Below are positions 27,006 to 35,139 of a stretch of DNA of 64,000 nt, piece after piece; positions within the stretch are counted from its first letter, which is position 1, and each line of letters starts with the position of its first letter. The notes beneath the pieces are model-generated. The model ran no database searches. It was not told the DNA's origin and was given only the letters and a program-made list of their open reading frames with translations. Source of the DNA: Mesorhizobium sp. L-2-11 (GTDB taxonomy: Bacteria > Pseudomonadota > Alphaproteobacteria > Rhizobiales > Rhizobiaceae); contig NZ_AP023257.1 in NCBI RefSeq assembly GCF_016756595.1, positions 124,001-188,000 on the forward strand, given 5' to 3'. Position numbers and translations under genes: made by a program.

Positions 27006-27476
27006 ATGTCTCTGGAAATCGATGAAATCGACCGAAGATTGCTGGCCGAACTGCAGCGCGACGGCACGCTGTCGGTCGACCAATTGTCGGAAAGAGTGTC
27101 GCTGTCGCGCAATGCCTGCTGGCGCCGGGTGAAGCGGCTGGAAGAAGACGGCGTCATCACCGGCCGGGTGGCGCTGGTCGATGCCGACAAGCTTGGCCTT
27201 GGCCTTTCGGTTTTCATCCTGGTCCGGACCTCCAATCACGATCCGGACTGGCTGCAAAAATTCCGGGCGGCAGTGAGCGGCTTTCCCGAGATCACCGGAG
27301 TCTACCGCATGTCCGGCGACCTCGATTATGTCTTGCGCGCCCGGGTCGCCGACGTGAAGGCCTATGATCGGCTGTATCAGCGGCTGATCGCCAAGGTGGC
27401 GCTGTCGGACGTTTCGGCGTCCTTCGTCATGGAGGAGATCAAGGAGACGACGATCGTTCCCGTAGAACTGCGCTGA
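27006..27476 (+). CDS. Lrp/AsnC-family transcriptional regulator
   Basis: The 156-residue protein has the family helix-turn-helix (IDEIDRRLLAELQRDGTLSV, then SLSRNACWRRVKRLEEDGVI) and a C-terminal RAM/ligand domain (FPEITGVYRMSGDLDYVLR). ATG 27006 (MSLEIDEIDRR) is preferred. It is divergent from the DUF6356/glutamine amidotransferase pair across 114 bases, so it may respond to an amino acid and control that pair (inference). Confidence 0.9.
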   Translation: MSLEIDEIDRRLLAELQRDGTLSVDQLSERVSLSRNACWRRVKRLEEDGVITGRVALVDADKLGLGLSVFILVRTSNHDPDWLQKFRAAVSGFPEITGVYRMSGDLDYVLRARVADVKAYDRLYQRLIAKVALSDVSASFVMEEIKETTIVPVELR

Positions 27477-27560
27477 AGCGGAACTGCACTGAAAGAAAGC
27501 CGTTGATAGCCTGGGCGCCGAGTTGACTGAATCGGCGTTGATAGCGATAGGATCAGCCTC

Positions 27561-28046
27561 ATGCGCGCAGCCCTCTACACTTCCTCCGTCATCGGTCCGG
27601 CCGTCGGCTTCGTCAGGCTGCCGCATGGCGAAGGCCTGCCACTTCCCGCTTATGAAAGCGCGGGCGCCGCCGGCATGGATCTGCGCGCCGCGGTGCCAGA
27701 CGACCGGCCGCTGCTGATCCTGCCGGGAAAACGCGCGCTGGTGCCGACCGGACTGATCCTGGAGATTCCGGAGGGCGTCGAAGGCCAGGTCCGGCCGCGC
27801 TCGGGCCTCGCCTTCAAGCACGGGCTTACCTGCCTCAACACGCCGGGCACCATCGACAGCGACTATCGCGGCGAGGTCAAGGTGCTGCTGATCAATCTCG
27901 GCGACGAGGATTTCGCGGTGACGCGCGGCATGCGGATCGCCCAGATCGTCTTCGCCCCGGTGACGCAGGCGACGGTAGAGGAGCGCAGCTTGGCCGGCGG
28001 CACGACGCGCGGCCCCGGCGGCTTCGGATCGACCGGCACGGCCTGA
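27561..28046 (+). CDS. dut: Deoxyuridine 5'-triphosphate nucleotidohydrolase
   Basis: dUTPase cleaves dUTP to dUMP and pyrophosphate, keeping uracil out of DNA. All five trimeric dUTPase motifs are present in order: AGMDLRA, RPRSGLA, the catalytic-Asp segment [20 protein letters not shown], and the flexible tail [10 protein letters not shown]. The 161-residue length is normal. The stop shares one base with the ATG of the following HAD gene, so the two are transcribed together. Confidence 0.97.
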   Translation: MRAALYTSSVIGPAVGFVRLPHGEGLPLPAYESAGAAGMDLRAAVPDDRPLLILPGKRALVPTGLILEIPEGVEGQVRPRSGLAFKHGLTCLNTPGTIDSDYRGEVKVLLINLGDEDFAVTRGMRIAQIVFAPVTQATVEERSLAGGTTRGPGGFGSTGTA

Positions 28047-28702
28047 TGTCCCTACCCAAACTCGTCATTTTCGATTGCGACGGGGTTCTGGTCGACACCT
28101 AGAACCTGGCCAATCGGCGCCTTGCCGATTGGCTCAGCGCCGCCGGCTACCCGGCAAGCTTCGAATATTGCCGCAAGAATTTCTCCGGCCGCGCCATGAT
28201 CTCGGTTCAGAAGGAAGTCGAGGCGACCGGCGTCAGCCTCGGCGCCGATTTCGTCGACCGTTGGAACGCCGGTCTGCCGGACCTGTTCGCGCATGGCGTC
28301 GAAGCCATCCCCTATGTCAGGGAGTTCATTGAAGCCGTTAACGCGGCCGGCATAGCAACTTGCGTCGCTTCATCGGCACGGGTGTCTAAGATGCACATCA
28401 CGCTCGGCCAGACCGGGCTGCTGCCGCTGTTCGAGCAAGCGCTGTTCAGCTCGACCATGGTCTCGCGCGGCAAGCCGTTTCCTGACCTGTTCCTGCATGC
28501 CTCAAGCACGATGGGCTTCGCGCCCGCCGAATGCATCGTCATCGAGGACAGCGTCGCCGGGACATTAGCCGGCATTGCCGCCGGCATGCGCGTATTTTCC
28601 TACCACGGCGACCCGCATTCCGATCGCGACGGCCTGACCGAGGCCGGCGGCATCCTGTTCGACGACATGCGCGAACTGGCCGGACTGGTGCCGATCCACT
28701 GA
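28046..28702 (+). pseudogene. HAD-superfamily phosphatase gene interrupted by an in-frame TAG
   Basis: Starting from ATG 28046, which touches the dut stop, the frame reads [18 protein letters not shown] and then TAG at 28100-28102. It continues open as NLANRRLADWLSAAGY to the stop at 28702. HAD motif I (FDCDGVLVD), II (CVASSAR), III (GKPFPDLF) and IV (ECIVIEDSVAG) are all otherwise present. The usual residue after DT/DS is Glu, so GAG to TAG is the simple explanation. The next in-frame ATG (28196) would give a protein lacking the nucleophile Asp. It is therefore inactive unless TAG is read through. The intact form would be a 218-residue phosphoglycolate-phosphatase-like enzyme. Confidence 0.82.
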
Positions 28703-28867
28703 TCTAACTTTCAGGCTTGTTATCCGGCTGTACGCCTCGGTCGTCCGTGCTAGCTCGAGAAGGCTCGACTGGCAGGAGAAAACGCCGATCGCTTCTGAGC
28801 CAATCGCATTCGTTTGCCCGGCGGGCAGTGGCGGGATAAAATGCGCTTCGCACTCTGGGGAGCATCC

Positions 28868-29671
28868 ATGGACAAGGGCAAAATATTTCGCGACCTGCAC
28901 AGCTCGATCTTCGTCATGCCCAACCCCTGGGACGTCGGCACGACGAAACTGCTGGCCTCGTTCGGTTTCAAGGCGCTGGCGACGACCAGCGCCGGCTTTG
29001 CCTTTTCGCGCGGCCTGCCCGACGGCGCGGTGACCTTCGAGGCGATGATCCACCACTGCCGCGACGTGACCGCGGCGACCGGCCTGCCGGTCTCGGCCGA
29101 TCTCGAGAAGGGCAAGGGCGACAGCGCGACAAGTGCCGCCGAAACCATCTTCGCAGCCGAAGCGGCAGGCCTCGCCGGCTGCTCGATCGAGGACCACACC
29201 GGCGAGCCCGACAAGCCGATCTATGATTTTTCGCATGCCGTCGAGCGCGTCGCCGCTGCAGCGGAGGCGGCACGGGCGCTGAAGCACGATTTCGTCTTCA
29301 CCGCGCGGGCCGAGAATTTTCTGTGGGGCAAGCTAGATATCGACGACACGATCAAGCGGCTGCAAGCCTTCGAGGAGGCCGGCGCCGACGTGCTCTATGC
29401 GCCAGGCCTCGGCGATATCGAGACGGTGCGAACCGTCTGCTCGGCGCTGACCAAGCCGGTCAACGTCATGGTCAGGCCCGGCTTCACCATCGCCGATCTT
29501 GCCCTGGCAGGGGTCAAGCGCATTTCGCTCGGGCCCTGGCTGGCCAATTACGCCTTCGGCATGCTGGAAACGGCGGCGCGTGAGATCCAGCAGGACGGCA
29601 CCTTCGGCTTCACCCACACCGCCATGCCGTTCGGCAAGCTGCAGGCGTTGTTTGCCGAACCCAACGCATGA
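28868..29671 (+). CDS. Isocitrate lyase/PEP mutase-family protein
   Basis: The 267-residue product belongs to the PEP mutase/isocitrate lyase superfamily: FVMPNPWDVGTTKLLASFGF, ATTSAGFAFSRGLPDG, SADLEKGKGD, AGCSIEDHTGEPDKPIYDF and FTARAENFLWG. The usual KxxxCxxH-type loop of isocitrate lyase is absent, so it is likely an oxaloacetate decarboxylase- or phosphonate-lyase-like enzyme. ATG 28868 is preceded by GGGAG. It overlaps the next gene by four bases (ATGA), indicating a shared pathway. The substrate is unknown. Confidence 0.85.
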   Translation: MDKGKIFRDLHSSIFVMPNPWDVGTTKLLASFGFKALATTSAGFAFSRGLPDGAVTFEAMIHHCRDVTAATGLPVSADLEKGKGDSATSAAETIFAAEAAGLAGCSIEDHTGEPDKPIYDFSHAVERVAAAAEAARALKHDFVFTARAENFLWGKLDIDDTIKRLQAFEEAGADVLYAPGLGDIETVRTVCSALTKPVNVMVRPGFTIADLALAGVKRISLGPWLANYAFGMLETAAREIQQDGTFGFTHTAMPFGKLQALFAEPNA

Positions 29672-30663
29672 CCCTCACCGTCGTCGACATGCACACCGGC
29701 GGCGAGCCGCTGCGGATCGTCACCGGCGGCTACCCCGGGATTCCTGCGGGCACGATCCTGGAAAAACGCGCCTATGTGCGCGATCGCCTCGACCACCTCA
29801 GGAAGATCCTGATGTTCGAGCCGCGCGGCCACTACGACATGTACGGCGCGCTGCTGGTGGAACCCGACCTGCCCGGCGCCGACCTCGCCGTGCTGTTCAT
29901 GCACAATGAGGGCTATTCGACAATGTGCGGCCACGCCATCGTCGCGCTCGGCCGCTACGCGGTCGACGAAGGGCTGGTGGCGCGGCGGGAGCCGGTGACG
30001 ACGGTCAACATCGAAGCGCCGTGCGGGCTGATCGTCGCCTCGGTCGAGGTGCAGGACGGCAAGGCCGGTGCGGTGTCGTTCGAAAGCGTGCCGGCCTTTC
30101 TGTTCGCCCGCGATCAGCAGATCGAATTGCCGGGCTTCGGTGCGATCGGATTCGACATCGCCTATGGCGGAGCCTTCTATGCGCTCGCCGATTGCCGGCA
30201 GTTCGGGCTGGAGTTCGGCAAAAACCGCGTGCGCGATTTCGTCGATGCGGCGACGGCGCTGACGGAGAAGCTGAAGAAGCAATTCCCGCTGTCGCATCCC
30301 GACCATGCCGACCTTGCCTTTCTCTACGGCACCATCCTGACCGACGGACAGGACGTATATTCCGATAGCCCGACCAAGAACATCTGCGTCTTCGCCGAGG
30401 CCCAGGTCGACCGCTCGCCAACCGGATCGGGCGTCGCCGCGCGGCTGGCGGCAATGCATGCCAAGGGCGAAATCGCCGGCCAGACGCGGCTGTTCGAGAG
30501 TATCGCCGGCTCGCGCTTTTCCGGCAGCGTGGCGAGGACCGCGAAAGCCGGTCCGCATGACGCCATCGTCGCCCGCGTCGGCGGCCGAGCCTTCTATTGC
30601 GGGCGGGCCGAATTCATCGTCGAACCCGAGGACGAACTGGGACGCGGTTTTCTTTTACGCTAG
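29668..30663 (+). CDS. Proline-racemase-family trans-3-hydroxy-L-proline dehydratase (predicted)
   Basis: The 331-residue protein has the proline racemase fold: VVDMHTGGEPLRIVTGG, EPRGHYDMYGALL, the first catalytic Cys87 in STMCGHAIVALGR, and DRSPTGSGVAAR at the second site, where Thr252 replaces the usual Cys. In this family a Cys/Cys pair marks racemases and epimerases. A Cys/Thr pair marks trans-3-hydroxy-L-proline dehydratases, which yield a pyrroline carboxylate. The assignment rests on that rule. It is translationally coupled to the PEP-mutase-family gene. Confidence 0.85.
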   Translation: MTLTVVDMHTGGEPLRIVTGGYPGIPAGTILEKRAYVRDRLDHLRKILMFEPRGHYDMYGALLVEPDLPGADLAVLFMHNEGYSTMCGHAIVALGRYAVDEGLVARREPVTTVNIEAPCGLIVASVEVQDGKAGAVSFESVPAFLFARDQQIELPGFGAIGFDIAYGGAFYALADCRQFGLEFGKNRVRDFVDAATALTEKLKKQFPLSHPDHADLAFLYGTILTDGQDVYSDSPTKNICVFAEAQVDRSPTGSGVAARLAAMHAKGEIAGQTRLFESIAGSRFSGSVARTAKAGPHDAIVARVGGRAFYCGRAEFIVEPEDELGRGFLLR

Positions 30664-30763
30664 CGCCGGCCCAAGGAAACGGAACCAAGCGTAACGTCGG
30701 GTACGCCCCGGAAGCGCAGAACATCGGCATTCGCAAGCCGGCGTCACCTTAGCATCAGCACTC

Positions 30764-31459
30764 CTACGCCGCTTCCCGCGCCGAGATCGCCTTGTGCAGG
30801 TGCACCATCATGGCGGCGGCGAACAGAGGCGTCAGAAGGTTGAGCAGCGGCACGGCGAGGAAGGCAGCGACGACCAGCCCGGCGAGGAACACCGCGACGG
30901 CATGTTTCTTGCGCAACGCCCGAGCCTCGGCCTCCGGGCGAAAGCGCATCGCGGCGAATTCGAAGAATTCGCGTCCGAGCAGATAGCCGTTGACGATGAA
31001 GAAAGCGGCTATGTTGATGCCCGGCACAAGCAGAAGCAGCAAAGCCACGATGTTGCCGAGGACGACGACGCCGAAGAATTTTATCGCCAGCACCATAGAG
31101 CGCAGTGCCGGCACGGCGCGGCCGGGCGGGTCATTGGGATAGTCGGTGCGTTCGACCACTTCCGCGACATCGTCGAGAAACAGGCCGGCAATGATCGCCG
31201 TCACCGGCGCGATAAGCAGCGCCATCCCGAAGGCAAGAGCGATAGCGGCGATGATCCCGCCCAACCAGCCGGCCCAGGACGGCAGGCCGGGTATCAGGGA
31301 CTCCAACCATGGCAAGGCCAGCCACTCGACAAGGCTCGTCAACCCGAACCACAAGGCCACCAGCGCCAGCAAGGTCAGGCCAAGCGTTTTTACGAACACC
31401 GAGCGGAATTCGGGCGAGAACAGCTGGCTGGCGGCGGCGCGGGCGGCGCTAGGGATCAC
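30764..31459 (-). CDS. EI24/CysZ-like integral membrane protein
   Basis: The roughly 231-residue protein has AASQLFSPEFRSVFVKTLGL followed by four or more membrane segments, the central LDDVAEVVERTDYPNDPPGR and GYLLGREFFEFAAMRF. These are hallmarks of the EI24/CysZ family, linked to sulfate uptake in enterics. The function in rhizobia is not proven. GTG 31459 (IPSAARAAA) with GGAA 5 bases before is chosen; another GTG at 31507 is in frame but has no binding site. It converges on the hydroxyproline dehydratase gene. Confidence 0.8.
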   Translation of the reverse strand: MIPSAARAAASQLFSPEFRSVFVKTLGLTLLALVALWFGLTSLVEWLALPWLESLIPGLPSWAGWLGGIIAAIALAFGMALLIAPVTAIIAGLFLDDVAEVVERTDYPNDPPGRAVPALRSMVLAIKFFGVVVLGNIVALLLLLVPGINIAAFFIVNGYLLGREFFEFAAMRFRPEAEARALRKKHAVAVFLAGLVVAAFLAVPLLNLLTPLFAAAMMVHLHKAISAREAA

Positions 31460-31655
31460 GGCGTTTCCAATTCCATGTTGAACATCCTGCGAAATAGGCG
31501 GAGACACGACAAGTCACAAGCGCAACCAAGGGCGCAACCACGTGCGGCGTCACGCCATTTAAAAATCACGGCCTAGGCAAAGCCGCATCAAATCGCTAGA
31601 CCCGCCCGCGGCCGGCATGCCAGAAAGCCGGTGGTTTCTCGCGGAGACATCATTG

Positions 31656-32648
31656 ATGCCGAACTATGACGTGCTTTGTATCGGTAATGCCATCGTCGAC
31701 ATCATCGCCCACTGCGACGAGGCATTTCTGCAAACCAATGGCATCATCAAGGGCGCGATGAACCTGATCGACACGAGGCGCGCCGAGCTGCTTTACAGCC
31801 GGATGGGCCCGGCCATCGAAGCCTCCGGCGGCAGCGCCGGCAACACGGCGGCGGGCGTCGCCAGCTTCGGCGGTCGCGCCGCCTTCTTCGGCAAGGTCTC
31901 GAACGACACGCTCGGCGAAATCTACGCCCATGACATGCACGCGCAGGGCGTCGCCTTCGACACCAGGCCGCTCAATGGCGAACCGCCGACGGCGCGCTCG
32001 ATGATCTTCGTCACGCCGGACGGCGAGCGCTCGATGAACACTTATCTCGGCGCTTGCGTCGAGCTCGGTCCGGAGGATGTCGAGGCGGACAAGGCGTCAG
32101 GCGCCGCCGTCACCTATTTCGAGGGCTATCTTTGGGACCCGCCGCGCGCCAAGGAAGCGTTCCGGCAGACGGCGAAGCTCGCCCATGCCGCCGGGCGCGA
32201 AGTGTCGATGACATTGTCGGATTCGTTCTGCGTCGACCGCTACCGCGACGAATTTCTGGAGCTGATGCGCTCGGGCACCGTCGACATCGTCTTTGCCAAC
32301 AGCCACGAGATCAAATCGCTCTACCAGACCGCCTCCTTCGACGAGGCGCTGGCCCAGATCCGCAAGGATTGCAAGATCGCCGCCGTCACCCGCTCCGAAA
32401 AGGGCTCGGTCATCGTGCGTGGCGACGAGACGGTCACCATCAATGCGACGAAAATCCGCGAGCTGGTCGACACCACCGGCGCCGGCGACCTCTATGCCGC
32501 CGGTTTCCTCTACGGCTACACGCAAGGGCGCAGCCTGAAGCATTGCGGCGATCTCGGCTCGCTGGCGGCCGGACTGGTGATCCAGCAGATCGGCCCAAGG
32601 CCGCGGCAGAATTTGCGCCACGAGGCTGAGCAGGCAGGGCTGATTTAG
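31656..32648 (+). CDS. PfkB-family sugar/nucleoside kinase (adenosine-kinase-like)
   Basis: The 330-residue protein has PfkB signature 1 (ASGGSAGNTAAGVASFGGRA near residue 55), the substrate region SMNTYLGACVEL, and signature 2 with the catalytic base (VDTTGAGDLYAAGFLYGY near 280). MPNYDVLCIGNAIVDIIAHC matches the branch annotated as adenosine kinase or putative ribokinase in rhizobia. GGAG lies before ATG 31656. It converges on maeB with a strong hairpin between. The substrate is not certain. Confidence 0.9.
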   Translation: MPNYDVLCIGNAIVDIIAHCDEAFLQTNGIIKGAMNLIDTRRAELLYSRMGPAIEASGGSAGNTAAGVASFGGRAAFFGKVSNDTLGEIYAHDMHAQGVAFDTRPLNGEPPTARSMIFVTPDGERSMNTYLGACVELGPEDVEADKASGAAVTYFEGYLWDPPRAKEAFRQTAKLAHAAGREVSMTLSDSFCVDRYRDEFLELMRSGTVDIVFANSHEIKSLYQTASFDEALAQIRKDCKIAAVTRSEKGSVIVRGDETVTINATKIRELVDTTGAGDLYAAGFLYGYTQGRSLKHCGDLGSLAAGLVIQQIGPRPRQNLRHEAEQAGLI

Positions 32649-32655
32649 GAGGCGG

Positions 32656-32699
32656 CGCCTCTTTTTTCCTTCTCCCCTTGTGGGAGAAGGAAGAGGCGC
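32656..32699. terminator. Bidirectional hairpin terminator between kinase gene and maeB
   Basis: GCGCCTCTT (32656-32664) pairs with AAGAGGCGC (32691-32699), enclosing CCTTCTCCC and GGGAGAAGG around a TTGT loop. T-runs lie inside the stem on the plus side. It sits exactly between two convergent genes. It also shares the CTTCTCCCC theme with the palindromic repeats of this genome. Confidence 0.75.
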
Positions 32700-32717
32700 T
32701 CGCTGCTGCCCCGCTCC

Positions 32718-34997
32718 TCACGCCCCCGCCGTATATGCGGCAATCGCCGCCATGTTGACGATGTCTGAGTCCTTGGCGTTGAGCGAGACGATCTGAACCG
32801 GCTTGTCCAAGCCGACCAGCAGCGGACCGATGACGGTCGAGCCGCCGAGCTCCTGCAGCATCTTGGTCGAGATCGAGGCCGAGTGGAAGGCCGGCATGAT
32901 CAGCACATTGGCCGGACCGGCCAGCCGGATGAACGGGTATTGCGCCATGGCGCGTGCGCTGAGCGCCACGTCGGCGGCCATCTCGCCGTCATACTCGAAA
33001 TCGACGCGCCGCTTGTCGAGGATGCGCACCGCTTCCTGGATGCGTTCGGAGCGTTCGCCCTGCGGATGGCCGAAGGTGGAATAGGCAAGCATGGCCAGCC
33101 GTGGCTCATAACCCATGCGGCGGGCAAAGCCGGCGGCCTCCTCGGCGATGTCGGCGATCTGTTCGGCATTCGGCATGTCATGCACGGCGGTGTCGGCGAC
33201 AATCACGGTTCGGCCCCGCGCCAGCACGATCGAGGCGCCGATGACGCGGTGGCCGGGCTTGGCGTCGATGATGCGGCGGATGTCGTCGAGTGCCGTCGAG
33301 TAGTTGCGGGTGACGCCGGTGACGATGCCATCGGCATCGCCAAGCGCCACCATGCAGGCGGCGAAGTGGTTGCGGTCGTTGTTGATCAGGCGCTGGCAGT
33401 CGCGAAACAGGAAACCCTTGCGCTGCATGCGCTCGTACAGATAGTCGGTGTAGACGCCATTGCGGCGCGACAGCCGGGCATTGATGATCTCGATGCCTTG
33501 CTTGTTCAGTTCGATGCCGGCGTTCCTGGCGTTCTCCTTGATGATATCGTCGCGGCCGAGCAGGATGGCGGTGCCGAGCCGCTGGTTCACATAGGAGACG
33601 GCGGCGCGCATCACCTGCTCCTCCTCGCCTTCGGCGAAGACGATGCGCTTGGGCTGGCGACGCACGCGGTCGTAGATGCGCTGCAGGGTCGAGGCGATCG
33701 GATCGCGGCGGGCGGAAAGCTCCTGCGCGTAGCGGTCGAGGTCGAGGATCGGCTTGCGCGCGACGCCGGATTCCATCGCGGCCTTGGCAACCGCGATCGG
33801 AATGGCCGAGATCAGGCGCGGGTCGAACGGCACCGGGATGATGTAGTTGGGGCCGAATTTGGGCCGCATACCCTGGTAGGCGGCGGCGACGTCGTCGGGC
33901 ACATCCTGGCGCGCCAGTTCGGCGAGCGCCCGCGCCGCGGCGATCTTCATGTCGTCATTGATGGTGGTCGCCCGCACGTCGAGCGCGCCGCGGAAGATGT
34001 AAGGGAAGCCGAGCACGTTGTTGACCTGGTTCGGATAGTCCGAACGGCCGGTGGCCATGATGGCATCGGCGCGGATTTCGGCGACTTCCTCCGGCGTGAT
34101 CTCGGGATCGGGGTTGGCCATGGCGAAGATAATCGGCTTCTCGGCCATCGACTGCACCATCTTGGTGGTCAGCGCGCCCTTGGCTGAGAGGCCGAGGAAC
34201 ACGTCGGCACCGTCGAGCGCCTCGGCCAGCGAGCGCGCGTCGGTCTTGACGGCATGCGCCGACTTCCATTGGTTCATGCCTTCGGTGCGGCCCTGGAAGA
34301 CGACGCCTTTGGTGTCGCACAGGATGATGTTTTCGGGCGCAAAGCCCATCGCCTTCATCAGCTCGATGCAGGCGACGCCGGCGGCACCGGCGCCGTTGCA
34401 GACCATTCTTGTGGTCTTCATGTCGCGGCCGGTGATTTCCAGCGCGTTGATCAGGCCGGCCGCCGAAATGATGGCGGTACCGTGCTGATCGTCATGAAAG
34501 ACCGGTATGTCCATAAGTTCGCGCAGCCGCTGCTCGATGATGAAGCATTCCGGCGCCTTGATGTCTTCCAGATTGATACCGCCGAAAGACGGCCCGAGGA
34601 AACGCACGCAATTGATGAACTCTTCGGCATCCTCGGTATCGACCTCGAGATCGATAGAATCGACATCGGCGAAGCGCTTGAACAGCACCGCCTTGCCTTC
34701 CATCACCGGCTTGGCGGCCAGCGCGCCGAGATTGCCGAGGCCGAGGATGGCGGTGCCGTTGGAGATGACGGCGACCATGTTGCCGCGCGCCGTGTAGTCG
34801 AAGGCGCGGCTGGGATCCTCGGCAATGGCAAGAACCGGAACCGCGACGCCCGGCGAATAGGCGAGGCTGAGGTCGCGCTGGGTGGCCATCGGCTTGGTGG
34901 CGACGATCTCCAGCTTGCCCGGGCGGCCCATGGCGTGAAATTCCAGCGCCTCCTGCGCACTGACGGAGGGGCCGTTGCTTTCGGTTTTCTTGGCCAT
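32718..34997 (-). CDS. maeB: Malic enzyme with phosphotransacetylase-like C-terminus (Tme/Dme/MaeB type)
   Basis: It decarboxylates malate oxidatively to pyruvate, with NAD(P). The 759-residue protein has a malic enzyme half: the [12 protein letters not shown] region with the catalytic Tyr, NDYTARGN-like [40 protein letters not shown], then [16 protein letters not shown] for nucleotide binding. From about residue 430 there is a phosphotransacetylase-like half ([16 protein letters not shown], ending [20 protein letters not shown]), typical of rhizobial Dme and Tme. The first is NAD-linked and needed in bacteroids; the second is NADP-linked. Which one this is cannot be told. ATG 34997 (MAKKTESNG) is chosen; divergent from mutS. 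Confidence 0.94.
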   Translation of the reverse strand: MAKKTESNGPSVSAQEALEFHAMGRPGKLEIVATKPMATQRDLSLAYSPGVAVPVLAIAEDPSRAFDYTARGNMVAVISNGTAILGLGNLGALAAKPVMEGKAVLFKRFADVDSIDLEVDTEDAEEFINCVRFLGPSFGGINLEDIKAPECFIIEQRLRELMDIPVFHDDQHGTAIISAAGLINALEITGRDMKTTRMVCNGAGAAGVACIELMKAMGFAPENIILCDTKGVVFQGRTEGMNQWKSAHAVKTDARSLAEALDGADVFLGLSAKGALTTKMVQSMAEKPIIFAMANPDPEITPEEVAEIRADAIMATGRSDYPNQVNNVLGFPYIFRGALDVRATTINDDMKIAAARALAELARQDVPDDVAAAYQGMRPKFGPNYIIPVPFDPRLISAIPIAVAKAAMESGVARKPILDLDRYAQELSARRDPIASTLQRIYDRVRRQPKRIVFAEGEEEQVMRAAVSYVNQRLGTAILLGRDDIIKENARNAGIELNKQGIEIINARLSRRNGVYTDYLYERMQRKGFLFRDCQRLINNDRNHFAACMVALGDADGIVTGVTRNYSTALDDIRRIIDAKPGHRVIGASIVLARGRTVIVADTAVHDMPNAEQIADIAEEAAGFARRMGYEPRLAMLAYSTFGHPQGERSERIQEAVRILDKRRVDFEYDGEMAADVALSARAMAQYPFIRLAGPANVLIMPAFHSASISTKMLQELGGSTVIGPLLVGLDKPVQIVSLNAKDSDIVNMAAIAAYTAGA

Positions 34998-35139
34998 GAT
35001 GCTTTCGATTTCCTCACCCGTGCAGCACCTCGTTGAGACGGGCGCGGTGCTTTCTTTTGTGGAACGTTCGGGATTAAGGCTACACTTCGCCGCTGTAAAC
35101 CGCCAAGCAGATGGCTTGGGAAACTTTGGAAGCAATTTC

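Noticed and set aside
28100..28102. Recoded TAG (pyrrolysine) in the HAD gene
   Set aside because: The position normally holds Glu, no pyrrolysine genes are in view, and the organism group is not known to use it; a point mutation is simpler.
32883..34187. A 434-codon open frame opposite maeB
   Set aside because: It is antisense to a clearly conserved gene, with His/Asp/Gly-rich sequence and no recognisable domain.
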